A stretch of 64,000 nucleotides of DNA, from assembly GCF_030272615.1 (NCBI RefSeq), contig NC_081406.1, forward strand, positions 404,259,439 through 404,323,438. Direction: 5' to 3'. The notes beneath the pieces are model-generated. The model had not been told where the DNA came from. It saw only the letters and a list, made by a program, of their open reading frames with translations, and ran no database searches. This DNA comes from Cryptomeria japonica (taxonomy: Eukaryota; Streptophyta; Pinopsida; Cupressales; Cupressaceae). The translations under genes were made by a program, and so were the position numbers. Of the stretch, positions 34,775 to 46,372 are shown piece by piece (position 1 is the stretch's first letter; each line of letters opens with the position of its first letter).

Positions 34775-37700
34775 TTATTGAAACAAAACTTTGTTAAAAT
34801 AAAAACTATTTTGCATATGTTCCCAATGATCTATTTTGGGATACATGCGTACCCTCAACATAATAGATTGACTACCATTACTAGTATTCCACCAGAATCG
34901 ATTCATGCAAATTAGATCCTCTACTTGATAACGAGGCCAAAGAAAACGTCTCATTTTTGCTCTTATATCTATGCAAAGAGGTTCATCTTTTTCGATGAGA
35001 CCTTCGTCATTTAGTATTGCTTTACTATTTAATCCTATACTTTGATCTATAGGGGTTTCTAGATTCAAAAGATTCAAAATTTGAAATTCTCTACGACGTC
35101 TTGGAAGAAGAATATCTTCAAAAATAAAAGAACTTGAAATTTTTTCATTGACATCCTCAATAGTTTTTCTTTTTCTTCATCATTGAGATCTATCAAAAAG
35201 TTGAGATCTATCAAAAAGATTTACATTTATTCTCTTCTTCTTTAGTTTTAAGAAGAGAATTGCAATTTTGTATATCAAAAATCGGTCATTAAAGTAACCC
35301 AGTACAAGTGGCATAGATCTTCGCCTTTCATCGGCAAAAATTCTCAAAAAATCATTCTTGTTATCCTGGAAGCAACTCTTGAGATACAAGATAGTTTCTA
35401 ATAAATCCAAGTCAAGCTCTCCATTTTCCAAAGAGGGCATAGTTAGTTGGGCTACAACAGCTTCATTACCGAGTTTCTTTTTATCTAGAAAATGGGACAC
35501 ATTTCTGCCCTTGGAAAGCCAAGGAGCAAGTGGCAGTTTTTTGAGCTTGTATTTGGTTTTCCAAATGCGAATATTTTTCACCATTTCTCAATATGGCAAT
35601 TTATCCATTTTTTTCTTTAGTCTTTGGGGGTTTTCTTCTTTTCCCCCTTCCTTTTCAAAGCATTTTCGACCCCTTAGATCTTTGATTTCTTGTTTATTTT
35701 CTCCTTTAGGTCCATTTTTGGTTTCTTATTTTGATGCCTACCTTTTTATTTTTATTATCAAATCCAGAATCCAATTTTAATTTCAACTCACCCCATCCCT
35801 TCTATAACCTTGAGAATTTTTCTCTGCATCGTGTTTGAAAATAATTTTTTTGATTGCTATTCGCAGTTTCTCTTTCTCTGTATTTATCTTATCATAATTT
35901 ATTTTATGATGATAAATATTTCTAAAGTCTTGAACTATAAATTCATTTATTTTCTTTGCAAGTTTAGAATCTGGACGAATTTTTTTTCGGAGTTCCTTTT
36001 TTTCTTTTTTTTCTCTCTCTTGTCTATGTTTTCAGCTTGTCGAGTAGCCTGTCTTTCAAGCTGTCTAGCTTTTATGACTTTTTTGTGCTCTTGGAATCTT
36101 TTCTTTAGCTCTTGCATTCTCTCTAATTGTTTCTTCTCATCTTCTAGCTTGAACGCCCTTTTTAGGTTCTTCACTTCTTCTGGAGTAGTCGCCAATTCTA
36201 ATTTTTGAAATCTTTGTTCTTTCGTGTTTTGTCTTTCTTGTTTTTGTTGTCTTCTTTCCTCTTTTATTTTTTGAAGTTTTGCGAGTTTATTCCTTTTTTC
36301 ATCCTCTCTCTTCCTGAGACTTTCCATTACATAAGCATCGACATCGAAATCTTGTGCTATTTGAATTTCCCTGAATTCCCACATGTGTTTGATGTGTTTT
36401 TTGATTATATCCAGAGGAAAAAGGTCATCAAGGTTTGAGGCATTTTTTCGCTTTTTTTCTTATATCTGGAAACAACCAAAATGGAATTTTTAATACTAAT
36501 TCTTCCTAGTTGTCAAAGAATCAGAACTGTTCTTTTTCAAAGAATCGAATTTCTTTTTTTTTTTAAGAATCAAAATTCTTTTTCCTCTTCTTCTTGGAGT
36601 ACCCAGGATTCTTCATCTGTTGAAAATTGGTAATAGCTTGATAATCTGGTTCTGGTATGTATTGAATCGTGGGTCCGTGATTATCTTCTTTCGAATGATC
36701 CAAATAACTATAAGCGAAAAGTTGATATCTATGAAGCTTGATGCAGTTTTTTAACAACCTCAAAAAACACGTGAATTGTTTTTCTCCCAAAAAGGATGCA
36801 AAGTCATTCCACCCGAATCGGCTACTAATAATTTTTTGTTTTTTTGCGAGATGATTCTATAGCCAGCACACCATTTCAACCACTACTTCTAGTCCTTAGC
36901 AGTTAACTCTAGAGGATCGTTACAATTCAATAGTCCTTGTGAATCCAAAAAGTCCTTGACATTTTGTTTCATGAAAGGAGACAATGCTCTGGATTTTAAT
37001 AAGTCCTTTGCATAGGAGCCTTTCATGCTTATTACTTGTTGCCAAATCTTGTGAAATACATATGCTTGAGATATTTTTGGGGATTCCTTCTTTTTGATAG
37101 AAGGGTTTATATTTCTATTTGGAGTGAATCTTTTTTTAATTGCCTTAATATTTCAACTCAATTGGATGTAAAATTCTAAATTTGACTCAATCAGAGTCAA
37201 AATACTTATTTTGAGATCGATAAGCGCTAATTTTGCCCTTAAATGAAAAACTTTCATAAAGTAAGGCATTTTATTCCTAATGAATCGAATGCTCTTGTTT
37301 TGGAAAATAGAACCAAAATTTTTTATTTGAATTAACCCTTTTTTCAATCTGGATTTTATGTCAGGTTAAGGTTGATTCATTCGATTTTCGAAGTCAGCTC
37401 GCAATTTATGAATATCTCGATTCAACAAATATTCTTCATTCATCTGCTTGATTTACTCATGAATTGTAATTGTCCAATTGTCTACATCTACGAGATCCAA
37501 ATCTTGGATTTGCATTGAAAATGGTTCTAATGGATCTTCCATTATTTCCAAAGAGAATTTAATATTCAATGTAGGGGTGGTCCTAATCATTACAGGAGGC
37601 TCGTCATTCATTTGAATATTTTTTGTCCCAGTATCTGGCTGAATGTTGATATTTATCTTTACTCTCTCTGAGCAAAGGAGTTCTATCCATTAGAGGATAT

Positions 37701-40700
37701 AGGTTTGATCTATTCGATAATAGGATGGATCCTTTCAATAATAGCTTTTGCCTGATGAGATGTAGAATTCAAAATCCATTCGCCAATAGGTCTCCAAAAA
37801 GAAGGAACTTTTGTTAGATTACCGAAAGGTAGTTCATTTTTTGTTCCATACATGGATAAAAAGCTAGTAGTTTTGTTGTCAGCATCAGTAGATTGGGGGG
37901 TAGATTCATACCAAGGTCTCAAGCAAAAAGGATATACAATCTTGATTTGAATACCTTCTTTTAGGTAGTCTTTCATCAAATCTTTGGGCACATCGATGTC
38001 TGTCAATTCATATCCATTGTAATTACATTTAATATTAAGTTCCCTATTCAAATTAGACCAATCCCGCTCCCATTCAAGGGCCTGAAATAATAAAACACGA
38101 GCAAAGTTTTTGGCTATTATTAGTGAAGGGAAATATAATCTTTTTCAAAGATATGTATGTGTGAATAATACACCTGCTCTGAGATAGTGAATCAATTTCC
38201 AATCGAAGCCCTGTTGTATTTGATGGTGACAATTTTCCTCTCTCTTTTTCTTTCAATCCAGATATTTGTCAAAATATCTTATGAGTCTTGAAATCATAAT
38301 TTTTTTTTTGATTTCCCTTTTAGGATTTGGCTTGCGACGTGGCTTTTGCATCATTTCTTTTAGTCTCTCGAAAAGACTCGACTGTGGTTGAGGTATCCAA
38401 TTGTTGACCACTGATACTTTTTGTCTTTGAGAATGGACAACTCCTTTTACTAAAAATCTATGAAAATCTCCTTCATATGGATAACTAAAGACATGTATGT
38501 CTTTAGTTACAAGGTCCTCCTCTGCTTCGTCCTCCGCTTCGTTCGCTATTCCTTGTTCTGGTATTTTCTCTTGTTCTTCTGATTATTGGTTCTCATCTTT
38601 GAACCATTGAAAGAAACCTTTCAAAACTCCTTGTTCGCTCTTTTTTTGTTCATCTTCAAGCTCTATCTCTTTTATTTTCTCAAAGGGTTTAATAACAATT
38701 AAATGTCGAGCCCTTTTTGGACGAGTTTCCAGATAATCTTTGACACACATAGTATCATAAATGCCCGATATTATCGTTGAGGGCCGTTTAGGAACAATGC
38801 ACCTATTAAAGTCTTGGATTTGAGGTTCATAATCATTAACAATCACTTTCTTCTTCAGTTCCATGAATTTGAGATAAAGGGCATAGAAATCAAAAAAATC
38901 TTGAAAATCTTGGTCAAGTTTCTTTTTAATTTTCTTTTTAGCGTTGCTCTTTTTAGAAGGAAGATCCTTATCTGAAATCTCTTGAGGGATCTTTTTAGTA
39001 TCTATAGATACCTCAAGATTTGGTAGTTCATCTGAGCTCATTAAAAAAAATTACTCATAAAGTAAAGCCTGCTCCATAGGAAGAACGCTAACAAGCAATT
39101 CCGATTTCGTACCGGCGGTTTCAAGAAAAATCTGCAATAAATATTGAATGAATATTTTTTTATTGCAAGAAGCAATTTCCTTTTCTATTCGTCTGGTTAG
39201 AGGCACCAGAGCCAATGTTTTCAACACATATTTGACTAAATAGAACATAACAGCTTCAAATCTTGACAATAAATTTGCCAATGAAGCGTCATCCGAAAAT
39301 TTCCTTTTTTCCTCTTCTTCTAATAAGAAGATATGAATTTTATCGAGCCACTATTTGGAGATAATTTTTTATTTTTTTCGTTTCGTGGTTGAATGATTTT
39401 CTCCTTATTTTCTGGTCGAATTAAGGAAATTCGATCAAGTTGGTTGGTAGAATTATGGGCATTTTTTTGTAATTGCTCGGTAGAATCATCTAGAGGTAGC
39501 ATCCACGGTGATTAAATTGATTCATCGACCCACGGAATGGCTCGCTCGGTAAAAGATCATGTATTTCTGGAAGATAATTTCCATCTTTAGTTCTAGAAAA
39601 TCTAATTTTTTTTTCTATCACATCTACAAGAGAGGATCCATTGCTTAGAGCTCTCACTCGAGCTTCAAGTTCGAGTGCTAAGAAGCTTGTTTTCTCTCCT
39701 TTTTTTGATATCCATTCAAAAAGGTGATCCTGATTTCAATCAAGACTTTGATCACCGAGGTTTACCATTTTTGCAAAGAAAGACATATTGGATGGAGTTG
39801 TGAAAGATAGTCTTTGATGCCCATAATTAAGACAAGCATCAAAGAAATATTCGGCTACTTGGCTCTTCACAGGGCCATGAAGAATGAAATTTCCTATACC
39901 CACGTATCGGGTGGGTACGTTGAATTGGTTATAATCAAAAAATAGTAATGGCCACGGTTTTATTAATATGTTAGATAAAGCCAAATCTGCATCAGTTTCT
40001 TTGTTCAGTTCTTTTAAGGATAGCACCCTTACCATGTTGTGATAAATGGAAGAAAGAGACGGTTTTATCTTTAATTTTTTTTCTTCTTTGAAGTTTTTTG
40101 TTTATAATCATCTTTGTAAGATTTTTTCTTTTGATCAAGTTCTTCCGAAGATTCCTCAAATTCTTCTAGAGGGTCCTGAAGAAAGGCTCGATATCTACAT
40201 ATTTCGTCATGAAAAGTGACAGATTTTTCCCATATCATGCCAGCATAAAGTAACCAAAGAAAATGACTCGAAAAGTGAAAGCAAAAAGTTGCCTCCTTTT
40301 ACCCAGTTTTAAAGGCGAATCACCTTCAACACGTAAACAAAAGAGGTTCATGATTTTGATGAATAAAATTTGCCCTATGAGCCATCCGGCTGCGATGCTC
40401 ATCAGAAATAAAAGGCTCCCACTGTACCTAAATAAAATGATGTTGATGAGCCGTAGATAGACGGATTTACCGAAAAGAGTAGGATTCAGCAATTGTAGAG
40501 CGACTCCAAGAAAAAACTCGATCACCGAATTATTCATCCAAGGGAACAACACATTGGAGAAAAGAATCCTGATAAAAAGAAATAAAAAGACTGGCACAAA
40601 CATTAGAGTCATCGCATGAGGTTTCAAAATAAAGCTATAGATAGGGCATAGATAAATGGATGAAAAAATTATAACTTGCCGAAGAAACGAACCGCTAAGA

Positions 40701-40885
40701 ATCAATTTTCCCGTAGCAATGCTTTTATCACCATTTGTATCTAAGATCTTATCCTTAATCAACAAGGATCTGAGATAATACATCTGAGCTGGACCGATTG
40801 GCAATGTTGATAAAAACCCATAATACACCCCAGAAAGTACAATTGGAAAGCTCCTTTGTATCCAAGGCAATAGAAAAGCTACCAT
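34775..40885 (-). pseudogene. ycf1: ycf1 (Tic214) remnant, nearly full length
   Basis: Ycf1 is the large plastid protein of the inner-envelope import complex. From ATG at 40885 the N-terminal membrane domain is well kept to 40235 (GVYYGFLSTLPIGPAQMYYL, then several hydrophobic helices). Downstream pieces are 40035-39736 (LLFFDYNQFNVPTRYVG), 39281-38583, 38051-37710, 36790-36563 (LHRYQLFAYSYLDHSKEDN), a K/E/Q-rich stretch 36384-35947, and 35584-35180. The conserved C-terminus YQVEDLICMNRFWWNTSNGS lies near 34930-34870. The span of about 6.1 kb fits the family, but many stops and frameshifts break it. Confidence 0.9.
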
Positions 40886-41164
40886 TTTTTAAATCCCCCT
40901 TATTTTAATATTAAAATTATTACTTTGATTTGGTATCGAAAATATACAAAAAAGATGCCGAGGTCCGCGATAACAAAACATAAAATACTCCTTATTTAAA
41001 TAAATAAACAAATTGGAAAGAGGAATAGAATATTTTTAGAGTTCAAAAACTCTATTAAAGAAATAAAGCTTTTTTCCATTTATATTGATTATTCTTAAAT
41101 AGTAACAATATCTTTATTGGAAAGCTTATATTTCTCAAGCTATTAAATAAGTCATCCCTATGAT
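40886..41164. other. ycf1-clpP spacer, no feature seen
   Basis: AT-rich plastid-type spacer without ORF or RNA gene. Confidence 0.5.
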
Positions 41165-41416
41165 TTAGGGATGAATAGTTCTAACAAGAACGAGGTCTAC
41201 TTGACATGGGTGTCGATCGTAAAGTATTTGACATGTTTCTTCTTGATTTAAATAAAGCATACTTTTCATGATTTGATCAGCCGGTTGTTTTTCAAGTGGT
41301 CTAGCTAAGAAAATATATTTCAAAAAAAAATTGGTGATATAATTTAATTTGACCCAGCTTGCTTCCTCCTCTTCGGGCCCTTGATATGGCACTTTCGGCA
41401 CATTTTTTAAACCCAT
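41165..41416 (-). pseudogene. clpP: clpP-like N-terminal fragment
   Basis: An 83-codon minus-strand ORF whose start resembles the plastid Clp protease subunit ClpP: VPKVPYQGPEEEEASWV matches the VPKVPxxxPGEEDAxWV opening, and FLARPLEKQPADQIMKSMLY follows the FLGQ..(x)..I...LM.YL region. The rest, including the catalytic Ser and His, is missing, and the last ~25 codons match nothing I know. Divergent clpP is known in some conifers. It could instead be a rearranged fragment. Confidence 0.6.
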
Positions 41417-41445
41417 GTTACTTGTTGCTTTTTTTAATCCATTTT

Positions 41446-41630
41446 AGGCACCTGAGTTATCACCATATTAGTTGATTTTTTATAATCATGCAATAATTCA
41501 TTTCATCTTTTTTAGGCACATATCACCATATTAGTTGATTTTTTATTATCGTGCAACAATTCATTTCATCTTTTTTAGGCACATATCACCATATTAGTTG
41601 TTTTATTATTATCGTGCAACAATTCACACT
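41446..41630. repeat. 63-bp tandem repeat, 3 copies
   Basis: AGGCACATATCACCATATTA begins units at 41514 and 41577. A first, slightly longer unit starts at 41446. It lies in the clpP-to-trnL-CAA spacer. Confidence 0.87.
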
Positions 41631-41940
41631 ATCTAACTTATAGCTCCCTTCTTCGTGGACGAAGTCGATTTATGAATTATCTATCATCTATACAATATCT
41701 TTTCTATAGAAAGATGTTTATCAATATCCTTTCATTTTGTTTACTAAATGCTTACTTCCATCTTATGCATGTTAGTTATAGCATGAACATGATATTATTT
41801 AGATATTATTCAGATATTGAATAATATCTAGCTCATATTATATCCTTTTGATCCACCTTCGCTGAACTATATAACGATATGCGATTATAATATTGTATTG
41901 TGAAATATTTGATCCATGAAAGAGAACTAGCTTGTTGGAT
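41631..41940. other. Spacer before trnL-CAA
   Basis: AT-rich plastid-type DNA with no gene seen. Confidence 0.5.
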
Positions 41941-42021
41941 GCCTTGATGGTGAAATGGTAGACATGCGACATTCAAAACGTCATGCTAAACAACATGGAG
42001 GTTTGAGTCCTCTTCAAGGTA
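41941..42021 (+). tRNA. trnL-CAA: Plastid-derived trnL-CAA, decayed
   Basis: 81 bp starting GCCTTGATGGTGAAATGGTA, with the anticodon loop ATTCAAAAC (anticodon CAA), a variable arm and a TTTGAGTCC T-arm. Changes against the usual plastid gene are mostly G/A and C/T. It lies on the strand opposite ycf2 and next to its 3' end, as in plastomes. Confidence 0.9.
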
Positions 42022-42437
42022 GACATATTAGAATGTCTATTGAATGAGCAATTCAATTGCAATTATAATTATAATATCAACAAATCAAATTGGAATAATA
42101 TCAATTTTCTTTTCTTTTTTGATACGAGCTAAAATACTCAAAATTATTGTTTTCAAAGTCTTGCAAAATCCGGACCGATCGAATTTGAACAAATAATAGG
42201 AATCTATAGAATAAAATGAAAGATTATTTCATCGAAATAAAAAAGAAAGAGTAAACATAGTAGAGAATATTTCATCAAGTTCAAGCGAACTGACTTGGTT
42301 CATATTTATTACTATGCTTACTCTTACATCATCATAATATCAATTTATATTGAAATGAAAGATCTAGGTTTTTTTATTCTTATTCAATCCTTCCACTAAT
42401 AAGAAATCAATGGCATTCAAAGAAAGCCATTTTGTTT
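42022..42437. other. trnL-CAA to ycf2 spacer
   Basis: Plastid-type spacer. The last ~30 bp before 42438, read on the minus strand, may hold the very end of ycf2 beyond the LINE, but the match is weak. Confidence 0.45.
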
Positions 42438-42625
42438 TGATTAATAAGAAAAACAGGTTTTAAGGACCCGAAACCTTTAACAAAGGAGATTAAACAGGAT
42501 CATCAAAGAGAATCCAGACCAAGAAAGAACAACTAACACAATGACTGGCAATAAAGCCAGTAAATAGAAAGGACAACAGAGGACAGAAACAATAAAATGA
42601 AGAAACCAGAGAAAACACTGCATAA

Positions 42626-43279
42626 TTATAAAGCCTTCAAGAGGTCCTCCGCCTTAATCATCAGCTGGTCGTAATTGGCTAGAGCTGCTTTAAGTTCATC
42701 CAAGTCCTTATTTGGCTTATTCTCCTTCTTTTTTCCACTAGTTCTTGTTCTGGGTCCTTGAAAATCTCTTGTCCCTTCAGTGTCAGGGTCAATTTCTAGG
42801 GTATCCTTCTCCTCCTCCAAATTGCTGATGAGGGTTTTGGTTTTGCCAACAGAGGCCTTCAGAATGTTTAAGCTTTTCTCTGTGATAATTTTAAGCCATT
42901 CCTCAATTATGTTGACTTTATTGACAGTTTCCACCATTGTTTGATCCATAGCATTGGCATTTGCTTTCCTCTCAATCAGGTCTTTCTCAATTTGCTCAAA
43001 TCTGGGGTTGAAGGAGTCTCTCATATTTTCAGCTCTAGCAATAGTTTTGGTCAAATCCTCCACATAATCTGCTGTAGACTTCCCTTCACCAATGCTGGTA
43101 GTTTCCAGAATCTGAATTCTGCTGATAATTTCCAGAATCTGGATTCTGTTGATAGTTTCTAGAATCTGGATTCTGCTGATAGTTTCCAGAAACTGGGTTC
43201 TGCTGATAGTTTCCAAAATCTGGAAACTAGTACTGACAATATTAGAAAAGATCAAAGCACTCCTATTAATCTGTTTCAT
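42626..43279 (-). pseudogene. Downstream coiled-coil ORF of LINE copy 1
   Basis: A 217-codon ORF after the RNase H stop, in another frame. Its C-terminal ~170 residues match the C-terminal part of the 514-codon ORF at 53729-55270 (shared FNPRFEQIEKDLIERK, EKSLNILKAS, PNKDL). Its N-terminus is a run of 9-residue repeats (ETISRIQIL) encoded by a 27-bp minisatellite. It is not part of a normal LINE ORF2. Function unknown. Confidence 0.7.
43095..43228. repeat. 27-bp minisatellite, ~5 copies, coding
   Basis: Units of GATAGTTTCCAGAATCTGGA plus TTCTGCT, 27 bp or nine codons, in tandem at the start of the downstream ORF. Confidence 0.88.
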
Positions 43280-43286
43280 TATTATT

Positions 43287-46200
43287 TTATCTATTAATGA
43301 TCTTTGGGGTGCTATTGTATCTTTCCTTAAAAATGATTAGTCTAGCATCCTCTTGGAGGCCCTGTTCTCCCTTCCAAGTAATCATTTCATCTTGATTGAC
43401 AGCCACATTGGCTGCCCAATCAACATAACCATTAGCTTCACGGTAAATATGAGATATGAAACTTTTCTCAAAAGTGTTAATGAGGTCTCTAGCAGCCTTT
43501 ATATTGTTATTGATAGACCATGAGGGCTTAGAGGTCCCCTTGAGGCATTTGATGATGTTGTTAGAATCCCCTTCAATCCATAGGCAGGGGCAATTCCATC
43601 TTTTTGCGAGGAGAATGCCTTGGAGAGTTGCCATTGCTTCTGCCTTGTGGTTTGTTTGGCTTCCTATTGGAACAACAATCATTTCCTTACATATACCTTT
43701 ATCATCTCTAAGAATAGCTCCACATCTCGCAGGGCCTGGATTACCTTTTACAGCACCGTTGAAATTGACTTTGAACCAACCATGAGGGGGAGTTTTCCAT
43801 CTTGCTTCTAATCTTTTGTTTTGCTTGGGATCAAAACTGTCAACATTCTTAAAACTCCAGGAACTTAGAATGTGAGATTCCAAAGGGTTGGCCGAAAAGC
43901 AGGGGCCCCCAATGATCCCAATGTTCTCCACAATAGCCCATTTTATTTTCTGGAAAACAATATCCTGAGTAAGAGAACTGTCCTTGAAAATACGATTGTT
44001 TCTTTCTTTCCATAACCCCCACAGAATGTGAGGGAGAGATAGCTGCCACAGGGTTCTCAAAAAGGAGTTAGACCAATGATAATTCCAGGAGTAGAAGAAA
44101 TCATTGATAGTGTTAGGCAACACCCAATCAATGCAAAAACTCTTAAGAAATCTTTCCCAGATAGAAGCAAAATAGGAACAGTGGATTGCCAGATGGTCCA
44201 CAGACTCTTCCTCCTCAAGACACAGAGCACATCTATTAGGGAAAGAAAAACCTCTACCCTTGAGATTATCTAAGGTCAAGATTTTATTTTGAAGAATAGT
44301 TCAATAGAAAAAATTGATTTTAGGGATCAGTCCCTTTATCCAAGCTTTAGACCATAAAGGATTTTCAGAAGGGGCAGGGGAGAGAACACCATACATAGAA
44401 GAGACAGTAATTTTACCTTTAGGTTTATATTTCCAAATGAGGGAGTCTTCCTCTTCATTCAACCAGACCGATGAAAGATGGTTTTTAAGCTTAATAAGGT
44501 TTGGGTGGATACTTTCAATGTTCTGCCATTTATTACCTATCCAATACCCTTCAACTAAAGGACCAAAAGTTCTAATATAGGAGGAGGCATAAGGGGCCCA
44601 TTCTGGGATATCAGTCAAAGATTTATCAAAAAGCCAGGGATCTTCTCAGAATTTAATTTTCCTACCATTGCCAACTTTCCATATAACCCCTTTAGCAATG
44701 TTGTCTCTACACTTAGAGGCGTGATTCCAGATATGGGACCCATTCATACTAATATCAGAATTGATAAAAGAGGAAAGAGAAGAGGACAGAAGAGAATACT
44801 TACTTCTCCAGATTTTACACCATTCACTATCTGAGTGGAACATTCTCCAAACCTATTTAGACAAAAGAGCTTCATTTAGGGTCCGGATTCTTCTTAGGCC
44901 CAGACCACCTTTACTTTTTAGTCTGCATACCTGATCCCAAGCCACAAGAGACATTCTTTTCTTTTCCTCAACCCCTGACCAGAGAAAATTTCTTTGAATT
45001 TTCTCAATAGCATCAGCATACTTTACTGGAATTCTAAAAAGGTTGAGGGCATAGATAGGTATGCTTTGAAGAGAAGCCTTTAGAAGTTGAAGCTTTCCAG
45101 CCTGACTTAAAAGGGCTCATTTCCATCCAGCTATCTTTTTATGAAATTTGTCCACCAGAGAGCTCCAAAAATAATCAGGAGGTGCAATGCCCAATGGGAG
45201 GCCAAGATAAGTGGCAGGAAGATCAGCAATCCGACATTCTAGAATTCTGCTGATTCTATATTGTCTTCTCTCTGGAGTATTGATGAAAAAAACTTTTCTT
45301 TTGACCCAATTAATGAGCTGACCAGATGCAGAGGCAAACTTACAAAGAGTGTCCTTCAGGGTTCTAGCTTCTGAGATACTTGATTCCCCCATGACAATGG
45401 TATCGTCCACAAACTATTGGTGAGAACAGGTATGATCAGCTAAAGAAGGTTGAAGTCCCTTAAAAGATCCTCGCATCACCATGCTTTCCATATACCTACC
45501 AAAACATTCAGCCATAATAATGAAGAGGATAGGGGAAATGGGATCCCCTTGCCTCAATCCTCTTGATGCTTGGAAGAAGGGGGATGGTGATCCATTGACA
45601 AGAACAGCAAAAGAGGCTGAGGTAATAAGCTGACTAAAGAGGTCAACACATTTGGAGGAGAAGCCATAAGCCACAAGAACCTTCACAAGAAAAGACCAAT
45701 CAACCCGGTCATAGGCCTTAGAGAGATCAAGCTTAAGGATGAGACCCGGTTTCTTGCCCCTTACGAGAGAATGAACATTCTCATGGACAGTAATAATGGA
45801 GTCAAGAATTTGTCTTCCTGGGACAAAACCATTTTGCTGATGATTAATCAAAGAGGGAAGGACAGTCAGGACTCTGGTAGTAAGAACCTTGGAGATAATC
45901 TTATAAAAAGAGTTACATAAGCTGATTGGTCTGAACTTGTCCATGGAATCAGCACCTTGGATTTTGGGAATAAGTGCAATGTAAGTGCCATTAATTTCTT
46001 TCAAAAGTCTTCTAGCCCCAAAAAATTCCTTGACCCCATTGGAAACATCTTGCCCTACAATATCCCAGAAATCTTGGAAGAAGAACATGGGGAAGCCATC
46101 TGGACTGGGAGCTTTATTACCATCAAAAGAAAAAATAGCATTTTTTATTTCTAGGATCGAAGGTATGGAAGAAAGGGAGGCATTCATCTGCTCATCAATG

Positions 46201-46372
46201 AGGCAAGGAATGTTTTGAAGAAAGGAAGATTGAGCATCAGCATCCAACCTGTGATCCCTCCTCAGAAGATCCGAGAAGTACCTTTTGTCCTCATTCCTTA
46301 TCTCTTCCTCCTTAACTAGCTCCCCATTGTCCACTGTCAGTTTAGTAATTCTGTTTGCTGCTTTATGTTTAA
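43287..46372 (-). pseudogene. LINE ORF2: reverse transcriptase and RNase H
   Basis: All segments (46334-45414, 45410-45117, 44843-44646, 44618-44301, 44279-43287) share one frame with no frameshift. RT motifs include FRPISLCNSFYKIISK, GFVPGRQILDSI, the catalytic LKLDLSKAYDRVDWSF and RGLRQGDPISPILF; the catalytic DD is seen as FVDDT just after a stop at 45411. A zinc-binding RVT segment (CALCLEEEESVDHLAIHC) and a C-terminal RNase H (FNGAVKGNPGPARCGAILRD, EAMATLQGILLA, HIYREANGYVDWAANVA) follow. At least five nonsense codons, of the type expected from C-to-T or G-to-A change, inactivate it. Confidence 0.92.

Larger units (their letters stand above)
42438..46372 (-). mobile_element. 5'-truncated L1-type plant LINE (copy 1)
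   Basis: A minus-strand non-LTR element inserted near the 3' end of plastid ycf2. It carries an ORF2 with RT, zinc-knuckle-type RVT and RNase H regions, then a second short ORF with a coiled coil, and ends with CTTATTAATCA, the same 3' end as the retroposon at 53540. The 5' part (ORF1 and endonuclease) is missing, as usual after incomplete reverse transcription. No clear target duplication was found. Confidence 0.88.

Noticed and set aside
44314-44580. Plus-strand ORFs inside the LINE
   Set aside because: They are shadows of the minus-strand ORF2, which has RT and RNase H motifs in one continuous frame.
42438-46372. Target duplication of LINE copy 1 (CATTTTGTTT against TTATTTGTTT)
   Set aside because: Ten AT-rich bases with two mismatches, and the second copy does not abut the LINE end. 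Too weak to claim.
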